Positions 22,752 through 35,173 of a stretch of 64,000 nt of DNA are shown piece after piece; positions within the stretch are counted from its first letter, which is position 1, and every line of letters starts with the position of its first letter. Location of the stretch: NCBI GenBank assembly GCA_933228895.1, contig OW121846.1, positions 75,590,064 to 75,654,063 of the forward strand, in the 5' to 3' direction. The notes under the pieces are model-generated. The model worked only from the letters and a program-made list of their open reading frames with translations, was not told where the DNA came from and ran no database searches. The translations under genes were made by a program, and so were the position numbers. The stretch comes from Platycnemis pennipes (lineage: Eukaryota > Arthropoda > Insecta > Odonata > Platycnemididae).

Positions 22752-22757
22752 TCTGTA

Positions 22758-25540
22758 ACCAAAGTGTTTATTTACCGTGACTTATAGAGGGGGCAATCAA
22801 AATCACAGAGTCGTAAATACGTCATGAAACGTAAAAAGGGAATCCCGCTCTTTACCGTATGTAAAGAAATTTTCAGCAGCAATCAACAAAAATAAACCAA
22901 GTGATGTAAGGTATTGCTAGCATTTCCTTTAAATTATAACTTATTTATAATGCAAACAATATCTCAAAATTTCACCTAAAACCTGATGTTGTCCAACTAA
23001 AATTCCGGCAAAACTGTCGTTCATCAAAACGAATACATGCCGGAAGATACCGAATAACTTAAGGTTATTATAGAGTAAGTGCAGTTGCCTAACCTACTTC
23101 TTACTTATTGCGTTTCCTTTTCCCCACTCGCACAATAAAATGATGACTCTCATCACATGGTGACATAAATACTATCATTTGTATGTTCTTATACAACGTG
23201 TGTATAATCTAAATCCGAGAATTAAATCTCAAAAGAAGTACTATTACCTGCATCACAATTTAAGATTGAATTATATTTGTACATGATGATACAGGTACAA
23301 ATTATTTGATAAAGAGAGCATTATTTATTTAAGGAGGACCGCTCAGTAGGTAAAATACTCGTCTTAGTTTCCTCAATTGGTTATTATTTTACGCCATATT
23401 TTATGCTATTTCTCAGCAACTCGACGAATGAGAACTTTTGCTGAGCTTCCAAGGTGAAGCAAAACAAATGATATACTACGGACTAGAGAGTTTAGGTTCC
23501 ACTCATTTCCTCAATCCCCAACTTTATTTGGCCAATCGGCTTCCTTTTCTCACGCTTATCCATGATAACTCTTTTATTTCAGTTCTTTATATTTTATGTG
23601 CTTTGGTAGACTGATTTGTATTTTTTTCTCCTGCGAAAACAATGTCAGGCTGCGGACCGGGCCAATTAAACAGGCATATTAAGTCCAAAATTATACGTGA
23701 AAAGAGGGTATATGGGTAAGCATTATTTTTCCACTAGGCAGACTATGAAAGTAAAATTACCTTCACAGAAATAGTAATTATATACTAATGAGCTGAAACA
23801 CATTGCTTACTGAAGATTGGAATCATTGGGAAAAGTTTTTGATTCCATACTTCCAATGCAATGCTTTTCTATTTACATTAAAATATCTCGCCATGCAGTT
23901 ATAAAAAACGAAGTGCTTCTTACGTTCAAATAATTTATTTTCACTATAGGAATGGACCTCTTTCTATGCACAAAATCGAATGAGCAACGAACATGTGATG
24001 CAGGAATGATTTTAAAGCTGAACAATAGAAATAATATTATTCAATCAAAAACTTAATTTTTGACGAAAATAAAATGCAATGCTTTCATGTTCATGTTCAT
24101 GCTTTTGTACTACCATAAGAGATTCATTTCTCTGCCACCAAGACAATTATTGCGTTTTTAATGTCTCATTCTTGTTGATAATTTAATAATAATAATAATT
24201 TTTTAGAGATCATAGTTTTCTAGTGTCACGAAATCTTAAATTCGCATAATATACACAATTTACACACTGAAGTTCCGGAGCTTGTCTTTTGATACGTTGA
24301 TTAATTTTATAAGTCACGTTGCCTAAACTGAATTACTTGTAACTGATGCACCTATTACAAGGTTTATAGAAGTTTGTGGCTAAAAATGTACAGCACCATC
24401 TGTTTGAATGAATGATTGGTCAAGAGCAAGAGAAGAAAATACGTAAAAATAGATTTATGAAATCATAAAGCCGTAAAAACACTCGCTTAAGTTAATATGC
24501 TTAGTTACCAGTAATTTTTGAGGGAAATATTAAAACGTTTTCCTCTTACAACCTTAATTTGGTGAATTTTTTGTCTCTTTATCGCATACTTTATTTTCCA
24601 CGCAGTGAATTGCACATACGATTCTGCCTTTATACCTATGTATATTTCATGTGTCAGCCACCTGTAAAATGCCTAACTGTTCAATACATGGTGCAGTTTT
24701 TTAATGCAGCATTATGGTTTCCTAAAAAAGACGAATTAAAAACGAGTAATGTCGATATATTAATATCTTCCAGCACATAAATATAAATATATTTTAGATA
24801 CATTTCCTGAACTTTTTCCGGTTACTGATCCGGTCTGCAGAGCTGTAGGAAGTTATTTGCTCGCTTCAAATGAGGCATACGGAAGCCAAGTTCTAAAATA
24901 CTATTCAGTAGGGCAGTGTGGCATAAACCTGGTTAATGAAATATTAATACTAGCAACCAAATATTTAAAGAAGCAATGGTTTCCTCTAAGCTCTTAAATT
25001 TCAACCAAGCTCAGTATAATGGACTTGAATAAATTAATTATGTGCCAGTATGTTTTATTTACATCAAAAAGTGTATAAGTGCAATGGCTAATAGTAGCTA
25101 CTCGATTGGCACTCAGCGCTCAAATTACAATGCATTATTTAAAAAAAACAGAAGAAGTTTGTTCTAAATCTTTTACCCTAACTTAAGGCCTCTCCTATAG
25201 AATATGCATTAGAGTATTGATAGAACATGGTTGCAGGGCGTGAATTTGTCATTAGGGCAGAGGTAAAGGTGATAAAAACATGAGATGCCAAACACTTATT
25301 TGGGTGTCTGACAAAATAATTCTTCTCTGATCCTTTTGAGGATTCTGAGGATTTTGAGGATTGAGTCAAAGATAATAAGAGGGAAGAGAATAAAGAAGAG
25401 AAGTGGTAATTACAAGGTAGAATGAGCAAATAGCATTGTGATAAATTAAAGGATTTTCTACTTGCTACCTTAGAAAATTATCTGCTTATATGCTAGTAAT
25501 CAGAATTTACACACATACATTTTAGAGGATACGAAAATAA
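22758..25540. other. AT-rich stretch without a gene
   Basis: An AAT microsatellite lies near 24184-24200, and a small hairpin near 23276-23305 (ATTTGTAC...GTACAAAT). No open frame longer than about 80 codons or with protein-like features is seen. No splice-bounded coding island was noticed. Confidence 0.45.
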
Positions 25541-25745
25541 TCTTCATCATTAGATATAAATCCTCAGATTGGTTTGACGCAGCTCTCCACTGAGTTCTAT
25601 CTGCTAGTCTTTTCATATTTCTTCTCTTTCACATCCTTCATCACTTGTTCTAAATATCTCAACTCGTGTGTTCTATATATCTCGCCTTCATTTGCCATTC
25701 TTCCCATCCACTTGCACTTCAACGATTGTCTTCACCACGTGTCTT
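25541..25745 (-). mobile_element. 3' fragment of an RTE-like LINE
   Basis: On the minus strand, in two frames, it reads ELRYLEQVMKDVKEKKYEK, then (after a frameshift) TQWRAASNQSEDLYL. This is the well-known C-terminal tail of a LINE family widespread in insects, in which a GRGRPR-type linker precedes the YMEQVMKDV-KRY--MKRLA-R-EWR-ASNQSED block. Only the last 200 bases remain. It has no function of its own. Confidence 0.65.
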
Positions 25746-27539
25746 AAGAACGAAAATAATATACTGGAAAAATAAAAATTGATTTCGTGCAGCCTAATGG
25801 CAGAGTGGGGCTTCAGAGGGCTGAGTGTAATTAATATCCGAGTGCATTTGCAAAAACGAACTTTTGCATTCATTACTCAGTGGAGTTTTAGGTAATCGGG
25901 CCAACGATTTCAACATTTACGGCTACTGTGCATGTTTGCATCTGAATCGAGCATCTGGCGAATCAGACATTTTTTTGGCGTAGAGATCCTTGTATTTAGG
26001 AAGGTGCAAGGGGAAATGTATTTTCTCTGCTAAAAATATGTAGAGCACAGAGCCTTTTTCATACAGCACGCCGTGACAACGAAATTTTCAGTGAATACGA
26101 CGGCAGAGATACATATACGTAAAGGTCACTTAATCTAAGTAAGGTAAAAAATACTTCTCAACTTCCATCTCAAAAGACACCAGGTGATACCTGGCCCTTT
26201 AGTGTAAAAAGGGGAGTATGAATGGGATAAACGGATTGAGGTGTATCTAAACATTTTAAGTATTTCACATGAATTGTTGTCAAAGATACAAGCCTGGCTC
26301 AATTTTGAAACTGAACTACCTCCTCAGAGGCAGTTGTTGACTGCGACTACTTATTAAGCACACGAGTGACTACGCTGATCGAATGCGTACCGAACTGAAA
26401 ATGTAGCTTCCTCTTGAAAAGAGTGTTTTTACTCAGTGAAGTATTTTCTGCTCTCATTGTAAATAATTATTAGGTCAAGAAGAAAAAATGCGTTTTAATT
26501 AAAACATCACGTAGAAGTTGACTTTTTGATGTGTAAGACCATTTTTGTGGGAAACTCAAACGCATACAGTATTCAGGCCCTTTAATGCTGGAACAGTTGG
26601 CATCATTTAGGCTTGATATCTCATGTAAAGTTTTATTTTTCTTGAACTTCATGATGAATCTAGTGATTTTCGATATGTAAACACAGTACCCGGTACATCT
26701 AAAATTTTCTGTGTTCATAACATCGGTAAAAATTGGCTTAATGCTTTGATATCAAAACTATGTGTATATGACGACAGAGATTCCTTTTCTAAGATATAAA
26801 TCCTAAAAGATAAAAAATATTAAATATATAAATATCAAAAGCATTTCTTAATTATTTACATACCTATGCATAAAAAAATATTTCTCGACTTTTCTGGCCT
26901 ACTAGCATGTCACATCAACTCTAGATTCTTCTCTTTCTTAACAGATTATAATGTAATTGGCCCAGGACTTGATAAATTGTTTCACACGCTGGCTTCACAA
27001 CTCTTACGGAATCTAAATTCCTTATTGCGATCGAAAAAGTAATATTTCATACTAGCGTCGGATATTCGAGATCGATGAGGCGTATTCAATGTCAGTGTGG
27101 CTGGAGATTGTTAATACGGCTTTGGCACCCGACAACCGTATGTTAGTCGGTGCTAAAACTTTTATTTCTCATGCCCAAAGTAAGTTCGTTTGACGTTGAT
27201 ATCGAGCACTTGTAATAACTCTTAAAATCTTAACTAGGACGGAAGGATTTAGTCTTTAAAACATACTCTTTGTTTCTTACCAGAAAATATTACGAAAATT
27301 CAAATGAAAGTCAAGTTTTAATTGGTGCATGAGGAAGCTTATTTTTTCTGGCATTTTATATGGCGCCAGGATCAAATATTCAATTATAAAGCTGTTATAT
27401 TTTCAGCTCCCTTCGACAGGTAGCCGAAGCTGCGTCTCACTGAAATCCTGTATTTGAATCTCATCCAGTCGCTCAAGTTCCATGCGCAGCAATCAGCGTT
27501 TACAACGCACTTTGGCCTTTAACGTGCCCGCAACAACCG
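25746..27539. other. AT-rich stretch upstream of the CpG island; nothing recognised
   Basis: Short chance frames only. The base composition changes abruptly near 27.5 kb, where the CpG-rich region starts. Confidence 0.4.
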
Positions 27540-27547
27540 TATAAATA
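27540..27547 (+). promoter_or_regulatory. possible TATA box at the edge of a CpG island
   Basis: TATAAATA lies where AT-rich sequence turns into the CpG-rich island, placing a start site near 27570 on the plus strand, in CGCACGCACTACTG. A TATA string is common by chance in AT-rich DNA; the position at the island border is what makes it notable. No clear downstream first exon could be defined. Confidence 0.3.
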
Positions 27548-27550
27548 TTA

Positions 27551-28450
27551 ATGCCGCGCTCGCACGCACTACTGCCCCCAGGAGAGCAGCCGCGGCGTAA
27601 ATCCGCTACTCGCGGAACACAGCGCTCGGAGCGTGAATTCCCTTGGAGACCGGGGAGGGATTCGCGAGGACCCGATCGGGTCCATGACGGGACGAGGGGT
27701 CCTCACTCCCAGATGCCGACTCCCTCGGCACACGTCCGATGGGAGGGCACTGCGGCGAATGTGTGGGTGGTGTCGGGAGGGGGGGGGAGGGAGGGCTTCG
27801 GTGTGGGTGGGAGGGGGGGGGGGAGTTTGGCGTGGGAGGGGCCGCTCCCCTGGCGGAAGTCGGGGTTCGGGAGGGGGGAACCATGTGGAGGCGGGCCTCG
27901 TTCGGAGACGCGGGCGGCAAGCAATGGAGCTACTTGTCGTCGTTATTGATCAGCATGGGTCCGGGTGGGGCGGGCGCTCGGGGAACAAAGGGGAAGAGGA
28001 TTTCCTCGCTGGGAGGAGAAGGGGGAGGACGAGGTGGAAGAGAGAGAGAGAGATTCGGGGGACGATGGGGGACTAGTACACTTTCTATCTGCCGAAAGAA
28101 GAAGCCCCTCAGGAAGTTCCCGCCTCCAGTCGGCGGGAGAGGCCGCGTCGGAGCACTTCCCTCCACAGCAATCCGGTTCCCCGAGCGGCAGGGGGGCGAT
28201 GAGCGGGGAGGGGGCGAGGGGCGCATTCGATCCGGGGGCCGACGGGACGGACGGCCGACACGCGCGCGCCACACCGTGCGAACTGGACGCGCTCCATCCC
28301 ACCCTTTCGAGGGGTTGCTTCCGGCCGCCCCAAAGAAAAGGAGCTTCGAGACCGGAAGTGACTCTCTCTTGTAAGGGTAACGTGAGACAACCCCATCGCG
28401 TTATGACAACCGATCAGATTACTCAGACTCTCACATCCATTGCCCCGTGA
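27551..28450. other. CpG- and G-rich island with overlapping open frames on both strands
   Basis: About 900 bases are strongly GC- and CpG-rich between AT-rich flanks. Several frames are open at once (plus 27739-28374, 211 codons with ATG; plus 27965-28450; minus 27943-28302, 119 codons; minus 27606-27920). This is expected when stop codons are rare because of composition. The products are Gly/Arg/Ser/Pro-rich and I recognise none. The island may be a promoter with a 5' exon or a GC-biased exon. No single coding frame can be chosen. Confidence 0.5.
27772..27885 (+). other. G-rich tract with quadruplex-forming potential
   Basis: Repeated runs of 3-12 G (GGGAGGGGGGGGGAGGGAGGG and a G11 run near 27811) occur within about 110 bases, fulfilling the usual four-run pattern many times on the plus strand. 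Sequence evidence only. Confidence 0.55.
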
Positions 28451-29412
28451 TCCTGGTTATTAACTGTAGGATGGGTTATATCCGACAAGATTAATTTATC
28501 GTGCATCTATCACGCCAAGCTTATCCGGTAATGTTGCTTTACACGCTCCCATTAAAGTGGGATAACCTGCACGTCAGAAGACAAAATCTTCCCGATTGAT
28601 CTCCCGATGTGATGAGGAGGTCACATTTAAAAAAAAATCTAAAAGATGGGCAGGGGAAAGCTCTAATGAGACCGAACAGGGCTCTTTCATAGGTTTGGGG
28701 GGCGGTTCGGGCCCTACAAAAAGCATTTTTCTTTGACGCTCTCACATTCGTAAATTAGTGATATTTTTCTGGCATGGCGAGAGCATTGTTACGAAAACTT
28801 TCTAACCGTACTCATCAGAGCCCATCGCTCTGATTTTAAATTATGTGTGTATAACATCGCTATCGATGAATTGCGTCGGCTCTCCGGATTCAAATTTGGA
28901 CGGAAATGTAATTGAAAATTGCTAGAGATGCATGTGTTGCCATTTTTTTAAATTTTCATTGGTGAATCATTAATGAATGTATAGTGAACTCACGATGACA
29001 GAATCATTGACTTGAGTCTCTCATATTTTTTTAGTTTTGAACAGGTTTCATTGAATTGCAGCATCGTCAGGTACAAATTGGAACGGAAGCATGGGTTTTA
29101 TAGTTACCAGATAGAGTTGGAGAGTGGGGAGGTAGTCCACCTACCCCCTTCTTTTTACAACAAAACTTATGATTGCATACCTATTTGTACCTGATGATAT
29201 TGCAATGCAAGAAAACCCGAACCGTAAGAAAATAAATAAACCGCGGGAACCGAGTCCCTGATTATATCATTATAAAATAACTCCACAAAGTAAGGGTGAA
29301 TATAATCAATTTTATAGTGAAGCCATATTTGACATAAGTAAAATATGTTGATAGTGTGTATTGGGACATTAATAAAAGTAAAAATAAGAATATTGCAAGC
29401 AGATATACGTAC
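28451..29412. other. no gene seen; inverted repeat of unknown nature
   Basis: ATCGTCAGGTACAAAT at 29063-29078 and ATTTGTACCTGATGAT at 29183-29198 are inverted repeats with one mismatch, about 136 bp end to end. They could be the ends of a small MITE. Confidence 0.35.
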
Positions 29413-29505
29413 ATCGTATTTGCTTGGCATGTTTGAAGCAGAAGGCCTTGGATTAGCCAGCACGAAGCGGAAGGACTCTCGCGGAAAGTTTTCGATTGGA
29501 AAAGA
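29413..29505 (-). CDS. possible 31-codon internal exon
   Basis: On the minus strand CTCCTACCTTAG is followed by exactly 31 open codons and the donor GAT|GTACGT. The peptide starts SFPIENFPRESFRFVLAN and ends NMPSKYD. Both ends are in phase 0. The exon at 47165-47283 also ends in phase 0, so the two could be joined, but the next firm exon (12106-12199) needs a two-base overhang, so at least one exon would be missing between them. No family is recognised. Other frames of this segment are also open. Confidence 0.35.
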
Positions 29506-30599
29506 CTAAGGTAGGAGTTTCCGCATGTCATATATCTTTCATGCTGCAAGGAGGCTGTGCATAACGTCCTTTCGTCATCGGCCAAATACTTGGTTTCTTC
29601 GGTCCTTCATTCATGCATGATATTGGATCGAAGGTTTCCGCGGCGTTGGTTAGATGCTCAATGCATAAACAACAGTTTCGCTTACTACCCTGTCACTGAA
29701 ATTATTGTCATCTTGCCAACCTACGCGGAAGGAAATCCGGAACTATACAGAGAGCATTCATGTATGATGATTCACGCTCGTTACTGGGTAAGGGAAGCTA
29801 TGCCACTGGCTTATGCCCCAGGGTGAACAAGGTTACAGCTTGCAATAAGGTCACCATTTCACGCTTATGCTTGCTAATGGAATCCGGATTGGCCATTTCC
29901 GAAGAAATTATTGAAGTACTTACACTGATGCTGGTCCTGGAGGGAGTTGATGAAAGAACTAAGTTGCAAAAGTCTTTCGCAGTGATTGCAGCGATTCCTT
30001 CCTCCCATTCTCTCTTCAAATTGACGCGCATGTGATGTACCGCAAACTTAAATCGTCGCACTAACCGTAACTAAAGCCATTGTTCCATCGGTAGTAGTAT
30101 TAATGACTCATTTTCGGGTTTAGTGCGAAACACGTGGTGATTAATACTAATAAAATATAAAAGGAGTTTTACTCTATTGAATTAATATATTTAAACTCTT
30201 TTCATACTCGTTACATAAATTCCATCTGACTCAGTGCGATATTTAATGCGTTGTTCTGTAGCTCATGCTTCCAAATGCGATTTTAAACAATGAAAGTTTT
30301 GTGAGCGAGGCCTGGGATCTCTTGGTACCTTACATGACTTACCAGCTAATTTTGGACTTCAGTCAGTATCATTTCCCTGAGTTATTATTCACCACTGACC
30401 CTAAGTTATCCTTAGTTAATCATAATATTTATTCTTCTTACTATCTTCTGTTCATTTATTTGCAACAAGAGGGGGAAATAGTGAATGCATATCGCGTGGG
30501 AACGTGAGGCGTCATAGCACCTCAAGAAAGCTTCCTGGAGGATCATATGCTTTGGTTATACCCTCGAATTAAAATCTATATTATTGCTTTTAAAGAAAA
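29506..30599. other. mixed-composition stretch with open frames, nothing recognised
   Basis: Moderately GC-rich sequence from 29.5 to 30.06 kb is open on both strands in pieces (plus 29557-29826 and 29760-30035, minus 29798-30061). A plus frame at 30265-30507 (80 codons) starts LMLPNAILNNESFVSEA. None shows a known motif or a consistent splice pattern. They may be decayed transposon or exon sequence. Confidence 0.3.
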
Positions 30600-30968
30600 C
30601 TAATTTGCAACGGTTTGAAGATAATGGAAAAAGCTTAGGCGTATATTAATACTCAAGACTCCTCGTCGGTGTTCCACATTCAATTTTGAGAACGAAATTT
30701 CTTTTGTTCTGATGCTGAAGTGGATAGTATCCATTAGGGAGAACTGCTCCCATTCGTCGATCTCCAGGATGGGATGCAGGGGGACGAGAGTGGGGAAGTA
30801 GGATTTCGAGGCCCGGAACATGTTTGCCAAACACTCCGACGGGTGGCCCGAGAGGACGAGGGGGAAGGCAGCACGTGAGCTTCGGGGTGTTGGCTCAAGG
30901 GAGAGAGGTATCTCGGCCGCTCTCACACTAAGGCCTTGGCGAGTGCACGAATTCAATTTGCGGGGATC
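30600..30968 (-). CDS. possible exon in a GC-rich segment
   Basis: A very good acceptor (CCGTCTCCTCCTTACATCAG) precedes a frame open to the TAA at 30600. About codons 45-95 of the segment have strong C/G third positions: MFRASKSYFPTLVPLHPILE, then DEWEQFSLMDTIHFSIRTKE. After that, codon character changes to AT-rich, so the true exon may end earlier. A second frame (GVFGKHVPGLEILLPHSRP...) is open through the same bases to 30646, so the frame is not certain. The open frame extends upstream to 31286 without an ATG. No family is recognised. Confidence 0.3.
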   Translation of the reverse strand, partial: DPRKLNSCTRQGLSVRAAEIPLSLEPTPRSSRAAFPLVLSGHPSECLANMFRASKSYFPTLVPLHPILEIDEWEQFSLMDTIHFSIRTKEISFSKLNVEHRRGVLSINIRLSFFHYLQTVAN

Positions 30969-33900
30969 CTGATGTAAGGAGGAGACGGGAAGGGGCGGGG
31001 GGCCCTTCCTACGTTCCCTCTTGGTGAAAGAGGACTGGCCAGGGCAACGCGCCGAAGCCGCACTAGAATCTGACTCCCGACAAACTGCTATAATCCTGTT
31101 GTCGGGCTGGTATGACTGTCCATGGATGCGGGATCCGATGACGTGAATTCGGATCCGTCTGCCCGCCTGCGAAGCACCTCGACCACGCTGTGTGGAGCCA
31201 TTGATGTGATCGGAAGTGGACCACGCAAACCCGAAATTGGGACGATGCGTCGCGACGGCTCGATTCGCATTCAAGATCGAGTGCACTGTTGCGAGGTGAT
31301 ATCATCACGTAGCAGTATTTGCATATTCTATTCGAGATGCTTTAAGTGATTTCTCAAATCACTATTGTAGAAATATTGAGGGCCTGCTCTTCAAGCGTCG
31401 CCATAAAAGTATTCGACGGCTTTATGGTTTACGAGGGTTTTTACCTCAAAATTGCGTTGAAAATCGTATTAATTCCTCCATGTATTCTGCTTCTAAGGTA
31501 TCATCATCATTAGATATGTAAAAAATTTTGAAATGCTAAATTAATTACAATAATATTTCTCGTACAACATATTATTGACAATTTCGTCTTCCCTGGATAT
31601 CTGACGCACGATAACACGTGCATTTCAGTTCCATTACTCATAAGGAAGTAAGGACCCAAATTATATTTTGTAATTTCTCTATGGATTCAATTGGAAATGC
31701 ACAATCTTACTTCCAAATACAGCTCGGTGGATAGATTAAGGAGCGAGGAGGTATAAGAGACCGGGAGAACTCCACACAATTCAGAGAAGAAAGGGATCTG
31801 GAATGGTCATACTAGAGGGGAAGGGATTCTATCAACGTTAGCTGAGGGAACTGAGAAAGTAGAAAATAGTAGATAAAGGAGGACGCTGAAACTGATAGAG
31901 TCTGAACTGGAGTCCAAAAAAGAAGTCGAGGGTAGAGTGGAGAGTGGGAACAGCGAATAGGCAGAGTATTAGATGATAATGTACCTCCCAATATTTATTG
32001 TTTGCCACTCAAAATAAAAACTGTTGATGCACATAGTAAATCATGAAAGCACAAAAAAGAAGCTGGATGTGAAGCTGTGTAAGGAAATGAGGATCTCGCA
32101 GAGTATCCCCAAAGCAAAAATACTTTGATAAGTTTGACGCACTTTGAGACGTGTAGTTCCTACGCCACAAAAACTCTAGTAACTTCGATTGCCATGATTT
32201 CTGTGGCGTTAGAAGGGAAGCTGTTTAGCATGTGGAACCAATTACATCCCAATGTCTACTGGCATCTTGACGTTCTCGCAAAACTAGACAAGATTTTTAC
32301 AAATATGGATGAATTGTAGGCTCCACTGCAATATAAATTGCAATGAGAAATTTTCTTATTTTTGTTAACTAAGTATGCATTATGAATGTGAAAGTTTTCC
32401 ACCAGAATAAACCCGAGACTACTTGCTAAAAGTTTTAAACTCTAACGCTGGCTGTCTGTAAAATTGGGAGTGTCTCCCAAATGAAAGGGTGCTAGCTGAA
32501 CTAATTTTGACTCATGGTTCTACCTTTCGAATTTTTTCCTTTGTTTAGGCGGTTGTAGATTAATATTGTAATGGACCAAGACACTTGCTGGTCAAAAAAT
32601 CTCCTTCTTTCTAACCCAGATTGTCAATAAATAAAGGACCTAGTGTTGTTAATGGACGAGTTGGAAACGAATGGCAATGTGAAAAACCTTAGGGTTAAGA
32701 TTATCCAATCTTAACATATTTATTTAATTCTATTTCATCTTAATTATGAATTATTTTTGCGACAAAATTTTCATTTAACTAAGTAAAAACTTTCAGTTCC
32801 AATAAAAAAGGGGCAAAGGAAGAAAGTACATCATTATAAAATATATGAGATGATATTGCTTGGAGTTTATAAGCGTTAGCTTCCATTACACCCAGCTAAA
32901 TAACCTGTGCATTTTTGTGACTCCATCTAACTCAAGAGTTATCTCGACGTCGTGATGGAAGTGATGGCTCTCATCAGCGTCCTTGGCAACCAAAGAGTGT
33001 TATAAATTTTCCTGCCCCCCTGTCTCGCATGCAGGGCAGACAATGAACGTTTAATCTTCATGACCGATATAACTCTGTTGCCAGAATCATTAATGAGGGT
33101 TCACTTGCTACAAAACTCATGACTTGTTCAATGCTCTTTTGCGCAATAGAGAAGCTCTGTTATCTACGCTTCTATTGTCTATGCCCCTATTTTCTGTGCC
33201 TCTATTGTATTGGTCTTTTGTTCTTGCCTCTGCTCCTGAGAGTCATCTAGGTCATGGTATAACGAACTTAGTGACTTCATTAGCGATAATTCCACAATTG
33301 TACGAAATGTAAAAAGAATCCCTAGCAGGGTGGTTAAGTGGAACAGAGTAAATTTTGTTCTCTTTGTCAAATGTAATAACATTTTGGAATATATATCTTC
33401 AGTGTGACGTTAATTATGCAATGTTAACCGTTAATACTAATTACTAATAAGGATAATCAACCGTTTATGACAGTTGTGTGGTTAGTGTTTACAACTACGC
33501 GAAAACCTAATGGTAGGTACGGTAGCAGTAAATATTTAAATGTCATCGATGTGCTAGGGAATTTCTTTTCATAGTAAGAAGACCGATGAATAACCTCCCT
33601 CATGCTAGGCACAAACTAATATTTTTTGCGCCCGACGTTAATGTTAACTTTAGCATGCTTTATTGTATGTAAGTCGCAATTATGCCACCGGAGAATTTTT
33701 TGCACGGAATTCTCGAGTGAAAATTAATTCATAGAAATTGGAGACGGAAGGATCTCCTCCAATTGACGAACACCTGGAGCTGAACTGGAGTTATATCATT
33801 TTTTATTTTGACTGAGCCCTCGTTAAATTTTCTCTTATTGTTCCTTTAAACTTGTGCCATTTAAGAAATTGTGTGAAATATAAATTCGCAATTAAAGTGT

Positions 33901-34613
33901 GAGAGGAAACTACATTAATTTGAAACAATTTAAAACTATTTGAAGCAGAGCGGGAAAAAGACAATTAATTGTTACTTTATTATGCCTCATTTCATCCTGT
34001 AAAGAGAAGAAGTAACGCCGAAGTGCAGCATTCACAATGGGAAATGAAACTTCCTATTAGGTACTTGCAACTGTACTTATTTTCGCACTGCCATATCTGG
34101 CCTGGGGTGGTCTAAGAAAAGCATATTTACTTAGAACATTGCTGAGATCTAATGCCTTAGACAGAAAGGTTTGTTCATTGAAATGAGAATTCATTTTTAG
34201 ATCGCACGGTTGACGTAGTTGGCAAGGAAGTGAGATGTATTTTTCAACTATTTTTATGCAATGTGCTTCCTTTTTGGAGTATTTAACAGCCTCCCTCTCT
34301 ACCTACTTAGTGTGTCTCTTAAATTTTTTTCCCACCCGAATATTTCACCCATAGCTCTTCTCCTTCCCCTTGCCTACATCTTTCCCTTTCGAGGACGTAG
34401 CACCTCCATACCAGACAGGGTTTGCGAAGATGAAGAAAATGTGCATAGGTTTATTTTCTGAGTCTTGTACCTAAGTTAGCGACCGTGTTCTCGGTACATT
34501 TTTCCTAAATTATTCATTCGAGGAAAGTGTTAAAATTGACAAGCTAATCTTCGGCAGACAACCGGGCGTAGATAATGAATGGTCTCGAATCGATTGGGTT
34601 ATGCTGAGCGCAG
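30969..34613. other. no supported gene
   Basis: The 30.97-31.29 kb part is GC-rich and open in several frames on both strands, probably a continuation of the compositional patch at 30.7 kb. Around 31735-31990 the plus strand is purine-rich, as in some LINE 3' ends, but I could not read a motif. The rest is AT-rich with chance frames. Confidence 0.35.
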
Positions 34614-34685
34614 GAGGGCGTATCGGTTCTCCGCACATGTTAGCGGCCCCACGCGAGTTCCCCGGCTCTTCTCAAACCGGCGCTG
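34614..34685 (+). CDS. possible internal exon
   Basis: AGCGCAG|GA is followed by 23 open codons (GRIGSPHMLAAPREFPGS...) and a consensus donor G|GTGAGT. Composition is GC-rich against AT-rich flanks. The pyrimidine tract before the acceptor is poor. It ends in phase 1, which fits the segment at 35174-35208. Confidence 0.2.
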
Positions 34686-35173
34686 GTGAGTGAATATTTA
34701 TGTTTAATGAATGAGCTTTCGGCAAAGGCAATCCGTTCGAATGAGCAGCCTCAAGTCAATATGGCTGGGCGGAGGCGTATAGATCGCTGCCAGGTAGCCG
34801 AACGCGATGCCAAACGAACCCCATTAGCAATTCCTAGTGACTGAAGATACTGCTGCCTTCCGAAGTTTTAGGGAGTACTAAAAATTAAAATGGAGCAGGA
34901 TGGAGGTCACCGATTTCCGCAGTGTTCTGATTTCATCCCGGAAGAAAATATTAACGACAAGGTTTTGGAAAACAAATCCTTAATAGAATGGTTTATGAAG
35001 TCTATGCTGGGGATGATTGTACCATTTTGGAGCCAAGTTTTTGTTTCGGCTATAAATATTACATCACTCGAAAATAATCTCAATTTTTTGTAGATTAGGG
35101 GAAGGAGGAATCATTCATTAGTTAAAATGTTTTTGAGTTAATATTGATGGTATTAATTCATTTTCTTTTTCAG

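Larger units (their letters stand above)
17384..22755 (+). mobile_element. Tc1/mariner-like (ITm) DNA transposon with nested insertions
   Basis: The left end reads TA-TTGG-GCGTTCCACATTT and the right end, read inward on the minus strand, TA-CAGA-GCGTTCCACATTT. Identity covers 22 bases and then decays over about 40 bases, with GGG and CTTATGG blocks shared. Both ends have a TA dinucleotide at the same distance (17382-17383 and 22756-22757), as expected of the TA duplication of the ITm superfamily. A degenerate DDE transposase lies inside. Subtracting LINE-B and the palindromic insertion leaves about 2.5 kb. The terminal four bases differ between the ends, so the outer boundary is uncertain by a few bases. 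The element is dead. Confidence 0.7.

Noticed and set aside
27739..28374. 211-codon ATG frame in the CpG island
   Set aside because: Gly/Arg-dominated translation of a G-rich tract; four or more other frames are open over the same bases, so length is explained by composition.
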